Positions 8,602 to 17,613 of a DNA stretch of 64,000 bases are shown piece after piece. The number at the start of each line of letters is the position of its first letter. Positions within the stretch are counted from its first letter, which is position 1. The translations under genes and the position numbers were made by a program. The DNA is from Gleimia sp. 6138-11-ORH1 (lineage in GTDB: Bacteria; Actinomycetota; Actinomycetes; Actinomycetales; Actinomycetaceae), in NCBI RefSeq assembly GCF_024814355.1, contig NZ_JANUXV010000001.1, forward strand, positions 186,001 through 250,000. The letters are read 5' to 3'. Below the pieces are notes generated by a model that did no database searches, was not told the DNA's origin, and was given only the letters and a program-made list of their open reading frames with translations.

Positions 8602-8611
8602 AGACCGGTCT
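8602..8611. promoter_or_regulatory. Palindrome AGACCGGTCT in divergent intergenic region
   Basis: A perfect 10-bp palindrome between the divergent GT2 operon and the aminouronate genes. AGACCGGTCT-like cores occur in TetR-family operators. No TetR gene is in the window, so this is only a candidate operator. Confidence 0.3.
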
Positions 8612-8661
8612 ACAAGGCGTAAACTTAAGTTATCTAGTTTGAGCAAAGCAAAGGAGTGCGA

Positions 8662-9264
8662 ATGCCTCGTATCGTAGATAGTGCCGAAGTCTCACCGCAA
8701 GCACAGGTGGGATCCGGTAGCTCCATTTGGCATCTGGCACAAGTACGTGAAGACGCAGTAATCGGTGAAAACTGTATCGTTGGACGCGGTGCCTATATTG
8801 GTACCGGTGTGAAAATGGGCGATAACTGCAAAGTACAAAACTACGCTCTGGTCTATGAGCCAGCAGTTTTAGAAGACGGCGTATTTATCGGCCCCGCGGT
8901 AGTTTTAACTAACGATCATTACCCGCGTGCAATCAACGCTGACGGGACATTGAAATCTGCTCACGATTGGCAGCCAGTGGGGGTAACTATCCGTAAAGGG
9001 GCCGCCATTGGCGCACGCGCTACCTGTGTGGCACCAGTAACCATCGGCGCATGGGCAACCGTAGCTGCCGGAGCTGTAGTTGTAAAAAACGTTCCAGATT
9101 TTGCGCTGGTCGCCGGAGTTCCAGCCCGCCAAATCGGTTGGGTAGGGCATTCTGGTGTGAAACTTGAAAAGGTCGCCGGTACCGAAAACCGCTATGCGTG
9201 CCCAGTCAGTGGTCGCATTTATGAAGAAATCAGTGAAACTGAACTTAGAGAGGTAGAAAACTAA
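8662..9264 (+). CDS. Left-handed beta-helix N-acetyltransferase (WbpD/WlbB-like)
   Basis: Hexapeptide-repeat acyltransferase of 200 residues. The repeats (e.g. AVIGENCIVGRGAYIGTGV) form a left-handed beta helix, and NDHYPR matches the WbpD/WlbB group. That group acetylates the 3-amino group of UDP-2-acetamido-3-amino-2,3-dideoxy-glucuronate using acetyl-CoA. The ATG at 8662 is chosen because AAGGAG (8651-8656) is its ribosome binding site; a GTG two codons earlier overlaps that site. The stop overlaps the next ATG (TAATG). Together with the next two genes this is the WbpD-WbpE-WbpB set in a tight operon. Confidence 0.85.
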   Translation: MPRIVDSAEVSPQAQVGSGSSIWHLAQVREDAVIGENCIVGRGAYIGTGVKMGDNCKVQNYALVYEPAVLEDGVFIGPAVVLTNDHYPRAINADGTLKSAHDWQPVGVTIRKGAAIGARATCVAPVTIGAWATVAAGAVVVKNVPDFALVAGVPARQIGWVGHSGVKLEKVAGTENRYACPVSGRIYEEISETELREVEN

Positions 9265-10367
9265 TGACTCGCGAATTCATCCCCGCCGCTAAACCTATTA
9301 TCGGCGAAGAAGAAGTTGAAGCAGTCTCTGCCGTATTGCGCTCTGGAATGGTAGCGCAAGGACCACAGGTAAAGGCTTTCGAAGAAGAGTTTACAGCGCA
9401 GCTGGCTCCACAAACCCACTCCATCGCAGTAAACTCAGGAACCTCCGCACTGCACATCGGTATGTTAGCAGCAGGTATTGGAGCTGGCGATGAAGTTATC
9501 GTCCCATCCTTTACTTTCGCAGCTACCGGAAACTCAGTCGGTCTTTCTGGTGCCACCCCAGTTTTTGCTGACATTGAACTGGACCACTTCTGCTTAGACC
9601 CTAAATCCGTAGAAGCTGCCATTACCGATAAGACCAAAGCAATCATGCCAGTGCACCTCTACGGACATCCAGCTAACATGACTGCCCTACAGGAAATCGC
9701 AGACCGCCACGGACTAATGTTATTCGAGGACGCCGCCCAGGCTCACGGAGCCTCCCTAAATGGCAAAATGGTAGGTACTTTCGGTACTTTCGCAGCATTT
9801 TCTTTCTATCCAACTAAGAATATGACCGCTGGTGAAGGTGGCATGATCACCACCGGTGACGCAACGGTAGCACGTAACTGTCAGCTATACCGTAACCAGG
9901 GGATGGAAATCCGCTACCAGAATGAAGTAATCGGCTTGAACAACCGTATGACCGATATTCACGCGGCGATTGGTCGCGTCCAGCTCACCAAGGTAGGAGG
10001 CTGGACTGAAGCTCGCCAAGCAAACGCAAAGTTCTTAGATGAAAACCTTGAAGGCGTAATTATTCCTCCAGTAGCCGACGGAGCAACCCACGTCTACCAC
10101 CAGTACACTATCCGCGTGGTGGACACTGACCGCGATCGTTTCATGCAGGCACTGCAGGAAGAATGGCAGGTAGGCTCCGGCGTTTACTACCCAATTCCTA
10201 ACCACCGCCTACCATCTTTGGCGCATTTCGCTCCCGGTTTGGATCTGCCAGTAACCGAGGTCGCTGCCCAGCAGGTAGTTTCCCTCCCCGTGCACCCATC
10301 TTTGTCTCAGGCAGATTTGGAACGCGTGGTAGAAGCTGTTAATGCTTGTGCTAAGGCAGGTGCCTAA
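9264..10367 (+). CDS. DegT/DnrJ/EryC1/StrS aminotransferase (WbpE/WlbC-like)
   Basis: PLP-dependent sugar aminotransferase, 367 residues. Visible marks: NSGTSALHIGMLAAGIGAGD near the N-terminus, the PLP-binding aspartate in FEDAAQAHGA, the Schiff-base lysine in SFYPTKNMTAGEGGMI, and NNRMTDIHAAIG further on. WbpE homologues put an amino group on C3 of the UDP-3-keto sugar made by WbpB, using glutamate. Start and stop overlap the neighbours by one base on both sides, so translation is coupled. Substrate is inferred from the neighbours; the family also makes other amino sugars. Confidence 0.88.
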   Translation: MTREFIPAAKPIIGEEEVEAVSAVLRSGMVAQGPQVKAFEEEFTAQLAPQTHSIAVNSGTSALHIGMLAAGIGAGDEVIVPSFTFAATGNSVGLSGATPVFADIELDHFCLDPKSVEAAITDKTKAIMPVHLYGHPANMTALQEIADRHGLMLFEDAAQAHGASLNGKMVGTFGTFAAFSFYPTKNMTAGEGGMITTGDATVARNCQLYRNQGMEIRYQNEVIGLNNRMTDIHAAIGRVQLTKVGGWTEARQANAKFLDENLEGVIIPPVADGATHVYHQYTIRVVDTDRDRFMQALQEEWQVGSGVYYPIPNHRLPSLAHFAPGLDLPVTEVAAQQVVSLPVHPSLSQADLERVVEAVNACAKAGA

Positions 10368-11353
10368 TGACTGATTTACGAGTAGGTGTCCTGGGAATTG
10401 GTTCAATGGGCCGTCACCACGTGCGCAATGTGCGTGAAACTGATGGTCTGGATCTAGTGGCGGTAGCCGATCCTGGCGGCGATAAGTTTGGTGTGGCAGG
10501 GGACTTAGAAGTTCTCCCCGACGTGGAATCACTAATCTCTGCTGGAATCGACGCTGCAGTTGTTGCAGTACCCACTATCTACCACGTGGAAGCTGCTTTG
10601 AAACTAGCTGAAGCTGGCGTACACACCCTGGTAGAAAAACCACTGGCAGCTACTTTGGAACAGGGTACTGCGATGGTTGAAGCATTCGAAAATGCCGGTG
10701 TAATCGGTGCAGTGGGTTACGTTGAACGTTGTAATCCTGCACTATTGGAAATGCGCCGCCTGATTTCAGAAGGTTTCTTAGGTGACATTTACCAGGTAGT
10801 GACTCGCCGGCAGTCCCCGTTCCCAGCGCGTATCTCTGACGTGGGTGTGGTTAAGGACTTAGCCACCCACGACGTGGATTTAGCAGCTTGGGTTGCTGGC
10901 TCTGAATACGAGACTATCTTCGCGCAGACCGCTTTTAGATCCGGACGCGAATATGAAGATATGGTTACTGCCTCAGGTCGTTTCAAAAATGGCGTGCTGG
11001 TTAGCCACCTGGTTAATTGGCTGACGCCATTTAAAGAACGCATGACTGTGGTTACGGGCGAACGTGGTGCGCTGGTAGCTGACACTGCGATGAGTGACCT
11101 GACTTTCTACGCAAATGGTACTTTCCCGATTGAATGGGACCAGATCGCTGCTTTCCGTGGCGTTTCCGAAGGGGAGGTTAAGCGCTTTGCTCTGCAAAAG
11201 CGCGAACCGCTGCGGGTGGAACACGAACATTTCCGAGACGCTATTTTGGGCGTGGGAGCTGCACACGTTTCTATGCGCGAGGGCTTGCAAACCATGCACG
11301 TGATTGAAGGCATGTTGGAATCTGCTAAGACGGGTCAGGCTGTTACATTCTGA
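10367..11353 (+). CDS. Gfo/Idh/MocA family oxidoreductase (WbpB/WlbA-like)
   Basis: NAD-dependent sugar dehydrogenase of 328 residues. The N-terminus has a Rossmann motif (GVLGIGSMGRHHVRNV). VEKPLA holds the conserved lysine, and KDLATHDVDLAAW carries the catalytic histidine and aspartate. WbpB/WlbA oxidise C3 of UDP-N-acetylglucosaminuronate, creating the keto group that the upstream aminotransferase aminates. The gene starts within the stop of the aminotransferase gene and is the last of the three. A hairpin terminator follows at 11382-11412. The pathway call depends on the trio; alone it would be a generic oxidoreductase. Confidence 0.87.
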   Translation: MTDLRVGVLGIGSMGRHHVRNVRETDGLDLVAVADPGGDKFGVAGDLEVLPDVESLISAGIDAAVVAVPTIYHVEAALKLAEAGVHTLVEKPLAATLEQGTAMVEAFENAGVIGAVGYVERCNPALLEMRRLISEGFLGDIYQVVTRRQSPFPARISDVGVVKDLATHDVDLAAWVAGSEYETIFAQTAFRSGREYEDMVTASGRFKNGVLVSHLVNWLTPFKERMTVVTGERGALVADTAMSDLTFYANGTFPIEWDQIAAFRGVSEGEVKRFALQKREPLRVEHEHFRDAILGVGAAHVSMREGLQTMHVIEGMLESAKTGQAVTF

Positions 11354-11381
11354 TTTTTTCTCAGCATAAAATTTCCCGAGG

Positions 11382-11412
11382 GCGCCGGTAGAACGAAAAG
11401 TTCTGCCGGCGC
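11382..11412 (+). terminator. Hairpin terminator after the aminouronate operon
   Basis: A 13-bp stem (11382-11394 with 11400-11412, one T-G pair) with a GAAAA loop sits 29 bp after the stop of the oxidoreductase gene. GC-rich stem, weak T tract (CTTTC). Confidence 0.7.
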
Positions 11413-11482
11413 TTTCAAATCGGTTTACTGCTTTTGCAGGGTTTGTTGGGCGAATAACCTAAAAAACAGTAAACTAGAAAAC

Positions 11483-12769
11483 GTGAAGATAGCAGACTTA
11501 AAGGCAAAAATACACGCCCTAAACCAATCCTCTCCTTTTTTGAAACACATCCTTACCCTGGTGTCAGGAACAGCTGGAGCACAGGTAGTTGTTTTCTTCA
11601 TGATGATGATCATCACCCGCCTGTTCACTAAAGAAACTTTAGGAGAACTGGGGTTATATAACTCAATAGTCGCTGCGGTAGTTCTGATTGCCGCAGGACG
11701 TTATGATCTGGCGGTAATGTTAGAAAAAGATGAAGCTGACGCAAAACAAGTTTTTAAACTTGGATTTAGCTTAGTCATTGGATTTTCCCTTACAGCCACT
11801 GCTGTTGCCTGGCTTTTACAAGATACAGCCAGAGAATATTATTCAGAAGCGGTAGCCACCTGGATCCCCCTGGTTGGAGTAACCGTATTCTTCCTAGCGG
11901 GAGCCACACTTTTACAGTTTTGGTACAACCGCAAAAGCGACTATAAGACTATCGCGATAAACCGCGTCCAACAACAAATTGGCGCAAATGGGGGACAGGT
12001 TCTCTCTGGCCTCGCCGGACAAACCGGGCTTTTTGGCCTCTGGGTAGGACAAACCCTTGGACAAGCCTTCGCATTTTTTAACCTGGGAATCAGAGCAAAA
12101 GACCTGCGGACAATCGACACTTCCAATGCTGCTAGTCTACTGAGCTTTGCGAAAAAACACTGGAGAATGCCGATCCTTAACGGCCCGAATGCTTTTATAG
12201 ATGCGTTAAGAAACCTGGGTATCCCTATCTTGATTGGAGCGGTATCGTTAGGATCCTTAGGCGAATATAAGGTGGCAGAAGCAGTAGTGATGATCCCCGT
12301 AGGACTTTTTACAGGGGCAATCAGCCAAGTTTTCTTCCAAAAGCTTTCAATGGTTCCTCGCGGGGAAATGGTCCGTGAAATATCTCGGGCAATTAAAGGT
12401 GCGTTCCTCATAGGAATCATCCCATTCGCCGGCCTATATCTTATAGCTCCTTGGCTAATCCCAATCCTATTTGGCGTCCAGTTCACCCAATCAGGGTACT
12501 TTGTGCAAGCACTCATACCGTGGCTGTTTATGACGCTGATGACTTCACCGATTTCAAATATGTTCGTAGTCACCGATTCTCAAAGCTGGCTTTTAGGATT
12601 CGCCATTATTTACACTACAGTTCCACTTACCTGGCTTTATTTTTCACCGCTGCCGCTTTTACCCACCGTTTATATCCTGGGAGCAATTATGGCAGTTTGC
12701 CTGATTGGAATGCTTCTTTTAGCTCTCTTAGCAGCCCGCAAATACGACCGCCGAAAGAAAACCGCCTAA
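11483..12769 (+). CDS. Wzx-like polysaccharide flippase
   Basis: A 428-residue protein with about 12 predicted membrane helices, of the MOP flippase superfamily. Such proteins move undecaprenyl-linked oligosaccharide units across the membrane. The first helix region (HILTLVSGTAGAQVVVFFMM) followed by TRLFTKETLGELGLYNSI is typical of Wzx/lipopolysaccharide O-unit translocases. The start is a GTG at 11483; no better start is seen, and the ribosome binding site is weak. The gene has its own upstream gap containing a spaced inverted repeat GTTTACTG/CAGTAAAC (11423 and 11467). It converges with the GT4 gene downstream. Confidence 0.85.
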   Translation: MKIADLKAKIHALNQSSPFLKHILTLVSGTAGAQVVVFFMMMIITRLFTKETLGELGLYNSIVAAVVLIAAGRYDLAVMLEKDEADAKQVFKLGFSLVIGFSLTATAVAWLLQDTAREYYSEAVATWIPLVGVTVFFLAGATLLQFWYNRKSDYKTIAINRVQQQIGANGGQVLSGLAGQTGLFGLWVGQTLGQAFAFFNLGIRAKDLRTIDTSNAASLLSFAKKHWRMPILNGPNAFIDALRNLGIPILIGAVSLGSLGEYKVAEAVVMIPVGLFTGAISQVFFQKLSMVPRGEMVREISRAIKGAFLIGIIPFAGLYLIAPWLIPILFGVQFTQSGYFVQALIPWLFMTLMTSPISNMFVVTDSQSWLLGFAIIYTTVPLTWLYFSPLPLLPTVYILGAIMAVCLIGMLLLALLAARKYDRRKKTA

Positions 12770-12800
12770 ATAGGAGAAATTTTTGCTTGATCGCAAAGCC

Positions 12801-13829
12801 TTAGACTATTTCGCGGTAGATTTCCTCTAACCTTGCTACCACATTAGCTGGATGATGGTTTTCATACACCCAGTCGCGCCTTGCCTGCATGGCTGCGGGT
12901 GAATCAACTTCAGCGAGCTGGCTGATAATCCACTTAGCGATGGCTTTAGGATCTCTCGGAAGCGTAGCAGGAAGTGGGCTGACGTGTTCAAGTAAAGTTG
13001 GTTGAGCAGCGCCCTCGGGAAAATTGCTGTCAGAGGCTGCAACAGTAGCTGCTGGAACTGCCTCAACTGACTGACTGCAAAGCAGCCGCCGCCCCAGCGC
13101 CAACGTCTGATAATCCGTCATCGATAACGCCGCAAACTGTAACTGACCCACCACCAAATCTGCAGAAGCTAAGAAACGCGCGAACTCAGGTAAGGGCATA
13201 AGCGGGTGAAGTACCACGCCTAACTCAGCTGCTCGAAAAGCCTGGTCACCCCAATCTAACCCGTGAACTTCCACCCCTGCATCAACGAGTTCCTGCGCTA
13301 AAGGAAGCAGAACATCTAATCCCTTAGTGTCATCCCAACGGGAAGAAAAAACTACTCGCCCAGAAACAACCGGAGTATCTATCGGTATAAAAAATTCCAA
13401 CGGAAGCGGATTAGGTACCCAAACTGCATCGGGGCGCACCTTTTGCACCCAAGGCAACAAATCCGGGGTAGCGCAAAGTACTTTATCTGCGCGTCGCAAA
13501 GACTTAGAAATAACCTGCTTTAACCCCGGCTTTTGCCAGTCTTTGCGTATGTCTGAACCGTGTAAATGCAGCACAAAAGGCAGCTTGCCCCAGCCATAAT
13601 AACCATTGGCAGCGTAATGCAAGTGGATTAAATCAGCCCCGCGTCGCTTCCTTAACCAATGAAATAAATCCTGTAACCGCGAGGAAATAACCCGAAGCGG
13701 ATGCCCTTTCCCCGCAGGAATTCTCTGCAAAGACCAGGCTTTGCCCTCGTGCTGAGCCTGCGCAACTAAGGTTGAGGGGACATTCGCTATTTCATTAACA
13801 TGGACTACTTTAGTGGCAGCAGAATACAT
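12801..13829 (-). CDS. GT4-like glycosyltransferase
   Basis: A 342-residue GT-B fold enzyme that probably adds a sugar to a lipid-linked intermediate. The N-terminal half has DLIHLHYAANGYYGWGK and PFVLHLHGSDIRKDW. The C-terminal half has VVFSSRWDDTKGLDVLLPL and a donor-site region around LVVGQLQFAALSMTDYQTLALGR, less conserved than usual. It has the same direction as the asparagine-synthase-like gene upstream (10 bp gap), so the two are probably co-transcribed. Substrate unknown. Confidence 0.82.
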   Translation of the reverse strand: MYSAATKVVHVNEIANVPSTLVAQAQHEGKAWSLQRIPAGKGHPLRVISSRLQDLFHWLRKRRGADLIHLHYAANGYYGWGKLPFVLHLHGSDIRKDWQKPGLKQVISKSLRRADKVLCATPDLLPWVQKVRPDAVWVPNPLPLEFFIPIDTPVVSGRVVFSSRWDDTKGLDVLLPLAQELVDAGVEVHGLDWGDQAFRAAELGVVLHPLMPLPEFARFLASADLVVGQLQFAALSMTDYQTLALGRRLLCSQSVEAVPAATVAASDSNFPEGAAQPTLLEHVSPLPATLPRDPKAIAKWIISQLAEVDSPAAMQARRDWVYENHHPANVVARLEEIYREIV

Positions 13830-13838
13830 TATTTCCCT

Positions 13839-15446
13839 TTAGTATGGTGGCATCACGTGGGAACCAGGTACCCACTGGTCGGTAAGGAATAAATCGGCAT
13901 AAACTCCGAAAAGGGTTGCTCCGCCGGCAAGTTTCAACGCCAACTTCGCTTTGGGGATTTCTCCTGCCAGCGCGTGGAAACCCATCGGGTGGTTAAGCTG
14001 GGTGCGCACACTTAGCGTGTGATTAGCCAGGTTTAGCAGATGAGTTTTCTCGAGGGCGGTCTTAACAACCCGTACTGCACCAGAGGGAAGACTTTGTACT
14101 GCCCCTTTGAAATAATCTAACTCCACTTTGCTGATCCGAGAATAAAGCTCATTAGCGTAGCGCACGTATTCTACCCGCACGCTCTCATGGAACTGTTGGG
14201 GAGCATTAATCCACACGTCCCATACGCTTCGTTCATACATGGGGAGCGCCCAATCAAACCCAAAATACTCGTAAGCGCGCACCGAGTTAGAAATATACTT
14301 GGACTGGCGTTCACTAATATTGAGCGCCACAATCGTTTCTAAACGGTTTTCAGGAGCTTTCCCGGTCCAAAAATCACGCAGTAGGTGGCTAAGTTTATAA
14401 ACCGTGTAGAAAGATGCGGCTTCCTTTGGTTTACCTTGCAAAATGCCGTGGTGGTCGATAAAAACTTTGACCGCATCGCGTTTAGTGAAATGAAGTTCAG
14501 GTTCTGCACACCACTCATCGTGCTCATTTCCAACAATTGTGTGCCCGGGTAAAACAATTGCCCCTGCTTCTACCTGCGGATGGTTTTGTAACTGCGTGAG
14601 CGCATACCAGTCTTGAATATGCGGCAGAGCTTGCCCCGTCCAAGTAGCTTTGAGGAAATCCTCTGCTTCTTGCCATTTTTCTTTCATTTCAGTGGGCTTA
14701 AGTTCAACTAAAATCCACTCAAATCCAAGTCCTTTAGCTACAGATTCAGAAATATGTGCTTCTGGTGAGCCGGGCTGGCCGTAGGTGAAACATAGTACGT
14801 TAGGGGCATTGAGTTCTTTAAGAATGGCTAATAGTAAACGCGAATCTGCACCCCCAGAAAGAGGAATAAGAAGCTGCCGCCCTTTTGCCTGAGCAAGGGT
14901 AAATTGGAAGGCTTTTTTTAATTCCGCGTAGAAAAGCTCTAAGAATTCCTCGGTTGAAAGAGCTTCGATTTTTGCCAGCTCAGTGCCGGGTTTAGCGCGG
15001 ATTGTACTAATCAGAGGAACACGTTTTGGAGCCTTACCCACTCGCAATCTAACCATCGCTCCGAAAGGTACTGAATGAACTCCCTTCAATAAGGTGTCGG
15101 TTCCTAATACGTAACCAAAATGTCTGAACTCGGCAGCTGCTTCTGGATACAGAGTCAGTTCACGGTGGTGGGCAATGAGCGCGTTCACATCTGAAACAAT
15201 GTCGTAACCATTTTCTGTTTCCAGATAAAGCAGTGGAATAGAACGCGCCTGGTCACAGAGTAAAAGCGCTTTATCCTCTTGTAAAATGACTGCGCCCCAG
15301 TTACCTTGTTGTGCGCTTGCCCACTGGATAGGATCATCTGTATCAATCTGATTTGGAAGCTGTCCGCTGATAGTCCCATGCCAATAGATCCTCCCTAACT
15401 GGTGTTCAAGAATAATCCAATTAGTTGAGTCTAATACCTGAATCAT
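13839..15446 (-). CDS. Asparagine-synthase-like amidotransferase without N-terminal catalytic Cys
   Basis: A 535-residue protein with an N-terminal class II glutamine-amidotransferase-like fold (about 1-165) and a C-terminal asparagine synthase domain. The ATP-pyrophosphatase motif SGGADSR is at about 195-201. The protein begins MIQ instead of MC, so the usual nucleophile for splitting glutamine is missing, as is a nearby alternative start giving MC. It may use free ammonia, or the N-terminal domain may be structural. In O-antigen clusters, asparagine-synthase-like enzymes (WbpS group) turn uronic acids into uronamides. The aminouronate genes nearby make that role attractive, but it is inferred. 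Confidence 0.82.
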   Translation of the reverse strand: MIQVLDSTNWIILEHQLGRIYWHGTISGQLPNQIDTDDPIQWASAQQGNWGAVILQEDKALLLCDQARSIPLLYLETENGYDIVSDVNALIAHHRELTLYPEAAAEFRHFGYVLGTDTLLKGVHSVPFGAMVRLRVGKAPKRVPLISTIRAKPGTELAKIEALSTEEFLELFYAELKKAFQFTLAQAKGRQLLIPLSGGADSRLLLAILKELNAPNVLCFTYGQPGSPEAHISESVAKGLGFEWILVELKPTEMKEKWQEAEDFLKATWTGQALPHIQDWYALTQLQNHPQVEAGAIVLPGHTIVGNEHDEWCAEPELHFTKRDAVKVFIDHHGILQGKPKEAASFYTVYKLSHLLRDFWTGKAPENRLETIVALNISERQSKYISNSVRAYEYFGFDWALPMYERSVWDVWINAPQQFHESVRVEYVRYANELYSRISKVELDYFKGAVQSLPSGAVRVVKTALEKTHLLNLANHTLSVRTQLNHPMGFHALAGEIPKAKLALKLAGGATLFGVYADLFLTDQWVPGSHVMPPY

Positions 15447-15564
15447 GGGAGCTCCGATCGTTCTGTCAGGATATGCGTATAATAAGTTTAGCTAAGAACA
15501 CTCAGATCAAGGATAAACCAATATTAAAATATAGTTTATTCAGATGTATTAGGACGATTTAAGT

Positions 15565-17604
15565 ATGGTTGGAATTTGGTTCATTTTAGGAGTTAGTTTA
15601 GCTTCTCTCCTAGTAATTTATCTTCCCTCTCTTTTAATGCTTAGATCGCTTGGGGCAAAAGGTTATTTGCTTTTTGGATTAGCTCCAGCTTGGTCAGCCG
15701 GTGTATCTACTGCAGCTTCGTTGATTTTTGCAAAGTTCGAAATTAGTTGGAACTTAACGAACTTTATGCTTTTCAATTTATTATCTTTATTTCTTTGTTT
15801 GCTCATTGGACGGATCATTTTTGGCGCCCGATTTGAAAAAACACAAGAAGGCACTGAGGATATACCTGTTCCCCAAGGAAAATTGGGGTTAATCGCTACA
15901 CTTATCCTGCTGCTATTAGGAACCATCTTTTACTGGTTACCAACAATTTGGGGAATAGATTTAAACTACCCTGCGCAGCAAAATGACTCTACATTCCATC
16001 TATCTGCCGTTATGACCATTTTGCAAACTGGAGATGCTTCACCTTTAACCGCTTTTTCCAGCCTCTATGGTCTTTCTGACGTCAATGTTACATACCCTGC
16101 AGTTTGGCATCAGCTTGCGGCCCTTTTTGCTACTGAACAAACCGTTGTCCAAGTGGCGAAAGCTCTACAGTTTACGGTGGCATTCTTGTGGTTAGCAAAT
16201 ATTAGTATTTTAACTACAGTCGCACTACCACGTCTTTGGGGAGCAGGGCTTTTAGGAATTGCGGTAGCACAGATTATTCCAGTTTTCCCAGTTTACTATC
16301 ACGTTAATATACCGCTTTGGCCAAATGCTTGGGGAATTGCCTTATTGCCTGGTGTGGTATCTGCGTTGCTAACAGCATTTAGAAATTACAAGTACTACCC
16401 GCGTGGACAATACCGAGTAAAACGAGATCTGACTATGCAGATTTCTGTTGTTTTCCTAGGTATTTTAGGAATTACAGCTGCTTACCCTCCGGCTGCTTTT
16501 TCACTAATGGTGATCCTATCAGGAGGTATGCTTGTTGGAATATCTCGGGTTTTACTTTCAAGCCTGAAAATACGGACTAAGATCGCGGTTCTGTTTATTG
16601 GCGGCATCTTTGGGGGATTGTTCTCATATTACGTGTCCTATAATGAATCGATTAACTGGTTATTTAATCGCAGACCTGAGATTGACTGGAATAATTTAGG
16701 TTTTAAAGCATGGGCTGTTTTCTCACTATTCCCAGCTGGCGGAGGGACCATAACCTATAAGATTATTGTCACGTTAGCGGGACTATTAAGCGTCTTAGGG
16801 GTAGTCCTAAGCTGGAGAAATCTCTATACTCGTTGGGTTAGCATTTCTTGGATTATCAGCTTAATCCTGGTAGTAGGAACTTTAGTGCCACTACCATTAA
16901 TTACTAATCTAACTGCAATCTGGTATTACGGTTCTTATCGTTTGATGCCAGTCATGGCTATACTTTCGATTATTACGATGACTATTGGGGTTAATGCCTT
17001 ACTTCGTAAAACGCTAAAAATCATACAAAAATTCTCCAGTGGAAAAATAGATTCTAAAGTCTATAAGACAGCTATTGTTAGCGTTGCAATCAGCTTGGTA
17101 ATTGCTAACGGGGTAATCAGTTGGGGAATCAGGTCAGCAAAAGCAGTTGAGTTATATAAGCCCACCTTGGGACAAACTGTATTTATGGCTGATAGTGAAG
17201 AACTGAAAATGATTTTCAGGGCTAAGGAAGTGCTTACAGAAGATAAATTACTGCTTGGTGAAGCATCAACGGGCGCAACTCTTATCTACATTGTGAGCGG
17301 TCATCCGGTAGTTTATAAACAAGTAACCTTCGGATCAGTCGATAATGCTGATCCAGATGCAGGATACTTGGCAGCTAACTTCAAACACTATAAGACAGAT
17401 CCACATATTTGCGAGTTAGTAACTAAGTACAATATTGGATATTTCTATGCTGACCGTTCTCAGACTTTCAACCACAAACAACAAAAAGATCGAGCTTCGG
17501 GACTTTTTGGCGTAGTTTTAGATCCGCAAGATTTCATATTACTCGATGATGGGGGCACCGCAGAGTTATATAAGTTCGTTGGATGCGAGCTAAAGAAACC
17601 TTAA
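15565..17604 (+). CDS. Large multi-pass membrane protein, DUF6541-like
   Basis: A 679-residue protein with roughly 13-14 hydrophobic helices and a soluble C-terminal part of about 120 residues. The N-terminal signature (LPSLLMLRSLG, LFGLAPAWSAGV) and an external loop DLNYPAQQNDSTFH fit actinobacterial DUF6541 proteins. The architecture recalls GT-C glycosyltransferases or polymerases. A paralogue is at 27587-29590. They share spaced landmarks such as G-SLIY/ATLIY-GxPVV and IRYFYTDD/IGYFYADR near the C-terminus. No reaction is established. AGGA at about 15551 precedes the ATG, with a -10-like TATAGT at 15530. The gene looks AT-richer than purK-galE. Confidence 0.78.
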   Translation: MVGIWFILGVSLASLLVIYLPSLLMLRSLGAKGYLLFGLAPAWSAGVSTAASLIFAKFEISWNLTNFMLFNLLSLFLCLLIGRIIFGARFEKTQEGTEDIPVPQGKLGLIATLILLLLGTIFYWLPTIWGIDLNYPAQQNDSTFHLSAVMTILQTGDASPLTAFSSLYGLSDVNVTYPAVWHQLAALFATEQTVVQVAKALQFTVAFLWLANISILTTVALPRLWGAGLLGIAVAQIIPVFPVYYHVNIPLWPNAWGIALLPGVVSALLTAFRNYKYYPRGQYRVKRDLTMQISVVFLGILGITAAYPPAAFSLMVILSGGMLVGISRVLLSSLKIRTKIAVLFIGGIFGGLFSYYVSYNESINWLFNRRPEIDWNNLGFKAWAVFSLFPAGGGTITYKIIVTLAGLLSVLGVVLSWRNLYTRWVSISWIISLILVVGTLVPLPLITNLTAIWYYGSYRLMPVMAILSIITMTIGVNALLRKTLKIIQKFSSGKIDSKVYKTAIVSVAISLVIANGVISWGIRSAKAVELYKPTLGQTVFMADSEELKMIFRAKEVLTEDKLLLGEASTGATLIYIVSGHPVVYKQVTFGSVDNADPDAGYLAANFKHYKTDPHICELVTKYNIGYFYADRSQTFNHKQQKDRASGLFGVVLDPQDFILLDDGGTAELYKFVGCELKKP

Positions 17605-17613
17605 AATAAAAAC

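Noticed and set aside
11941-12573. Long open frame (210 codons) antisense to the Wzx-like gene
   Set aside because: It mirrors the codon pattern of the flippase, has no ribosome binding site and no family-like motif.
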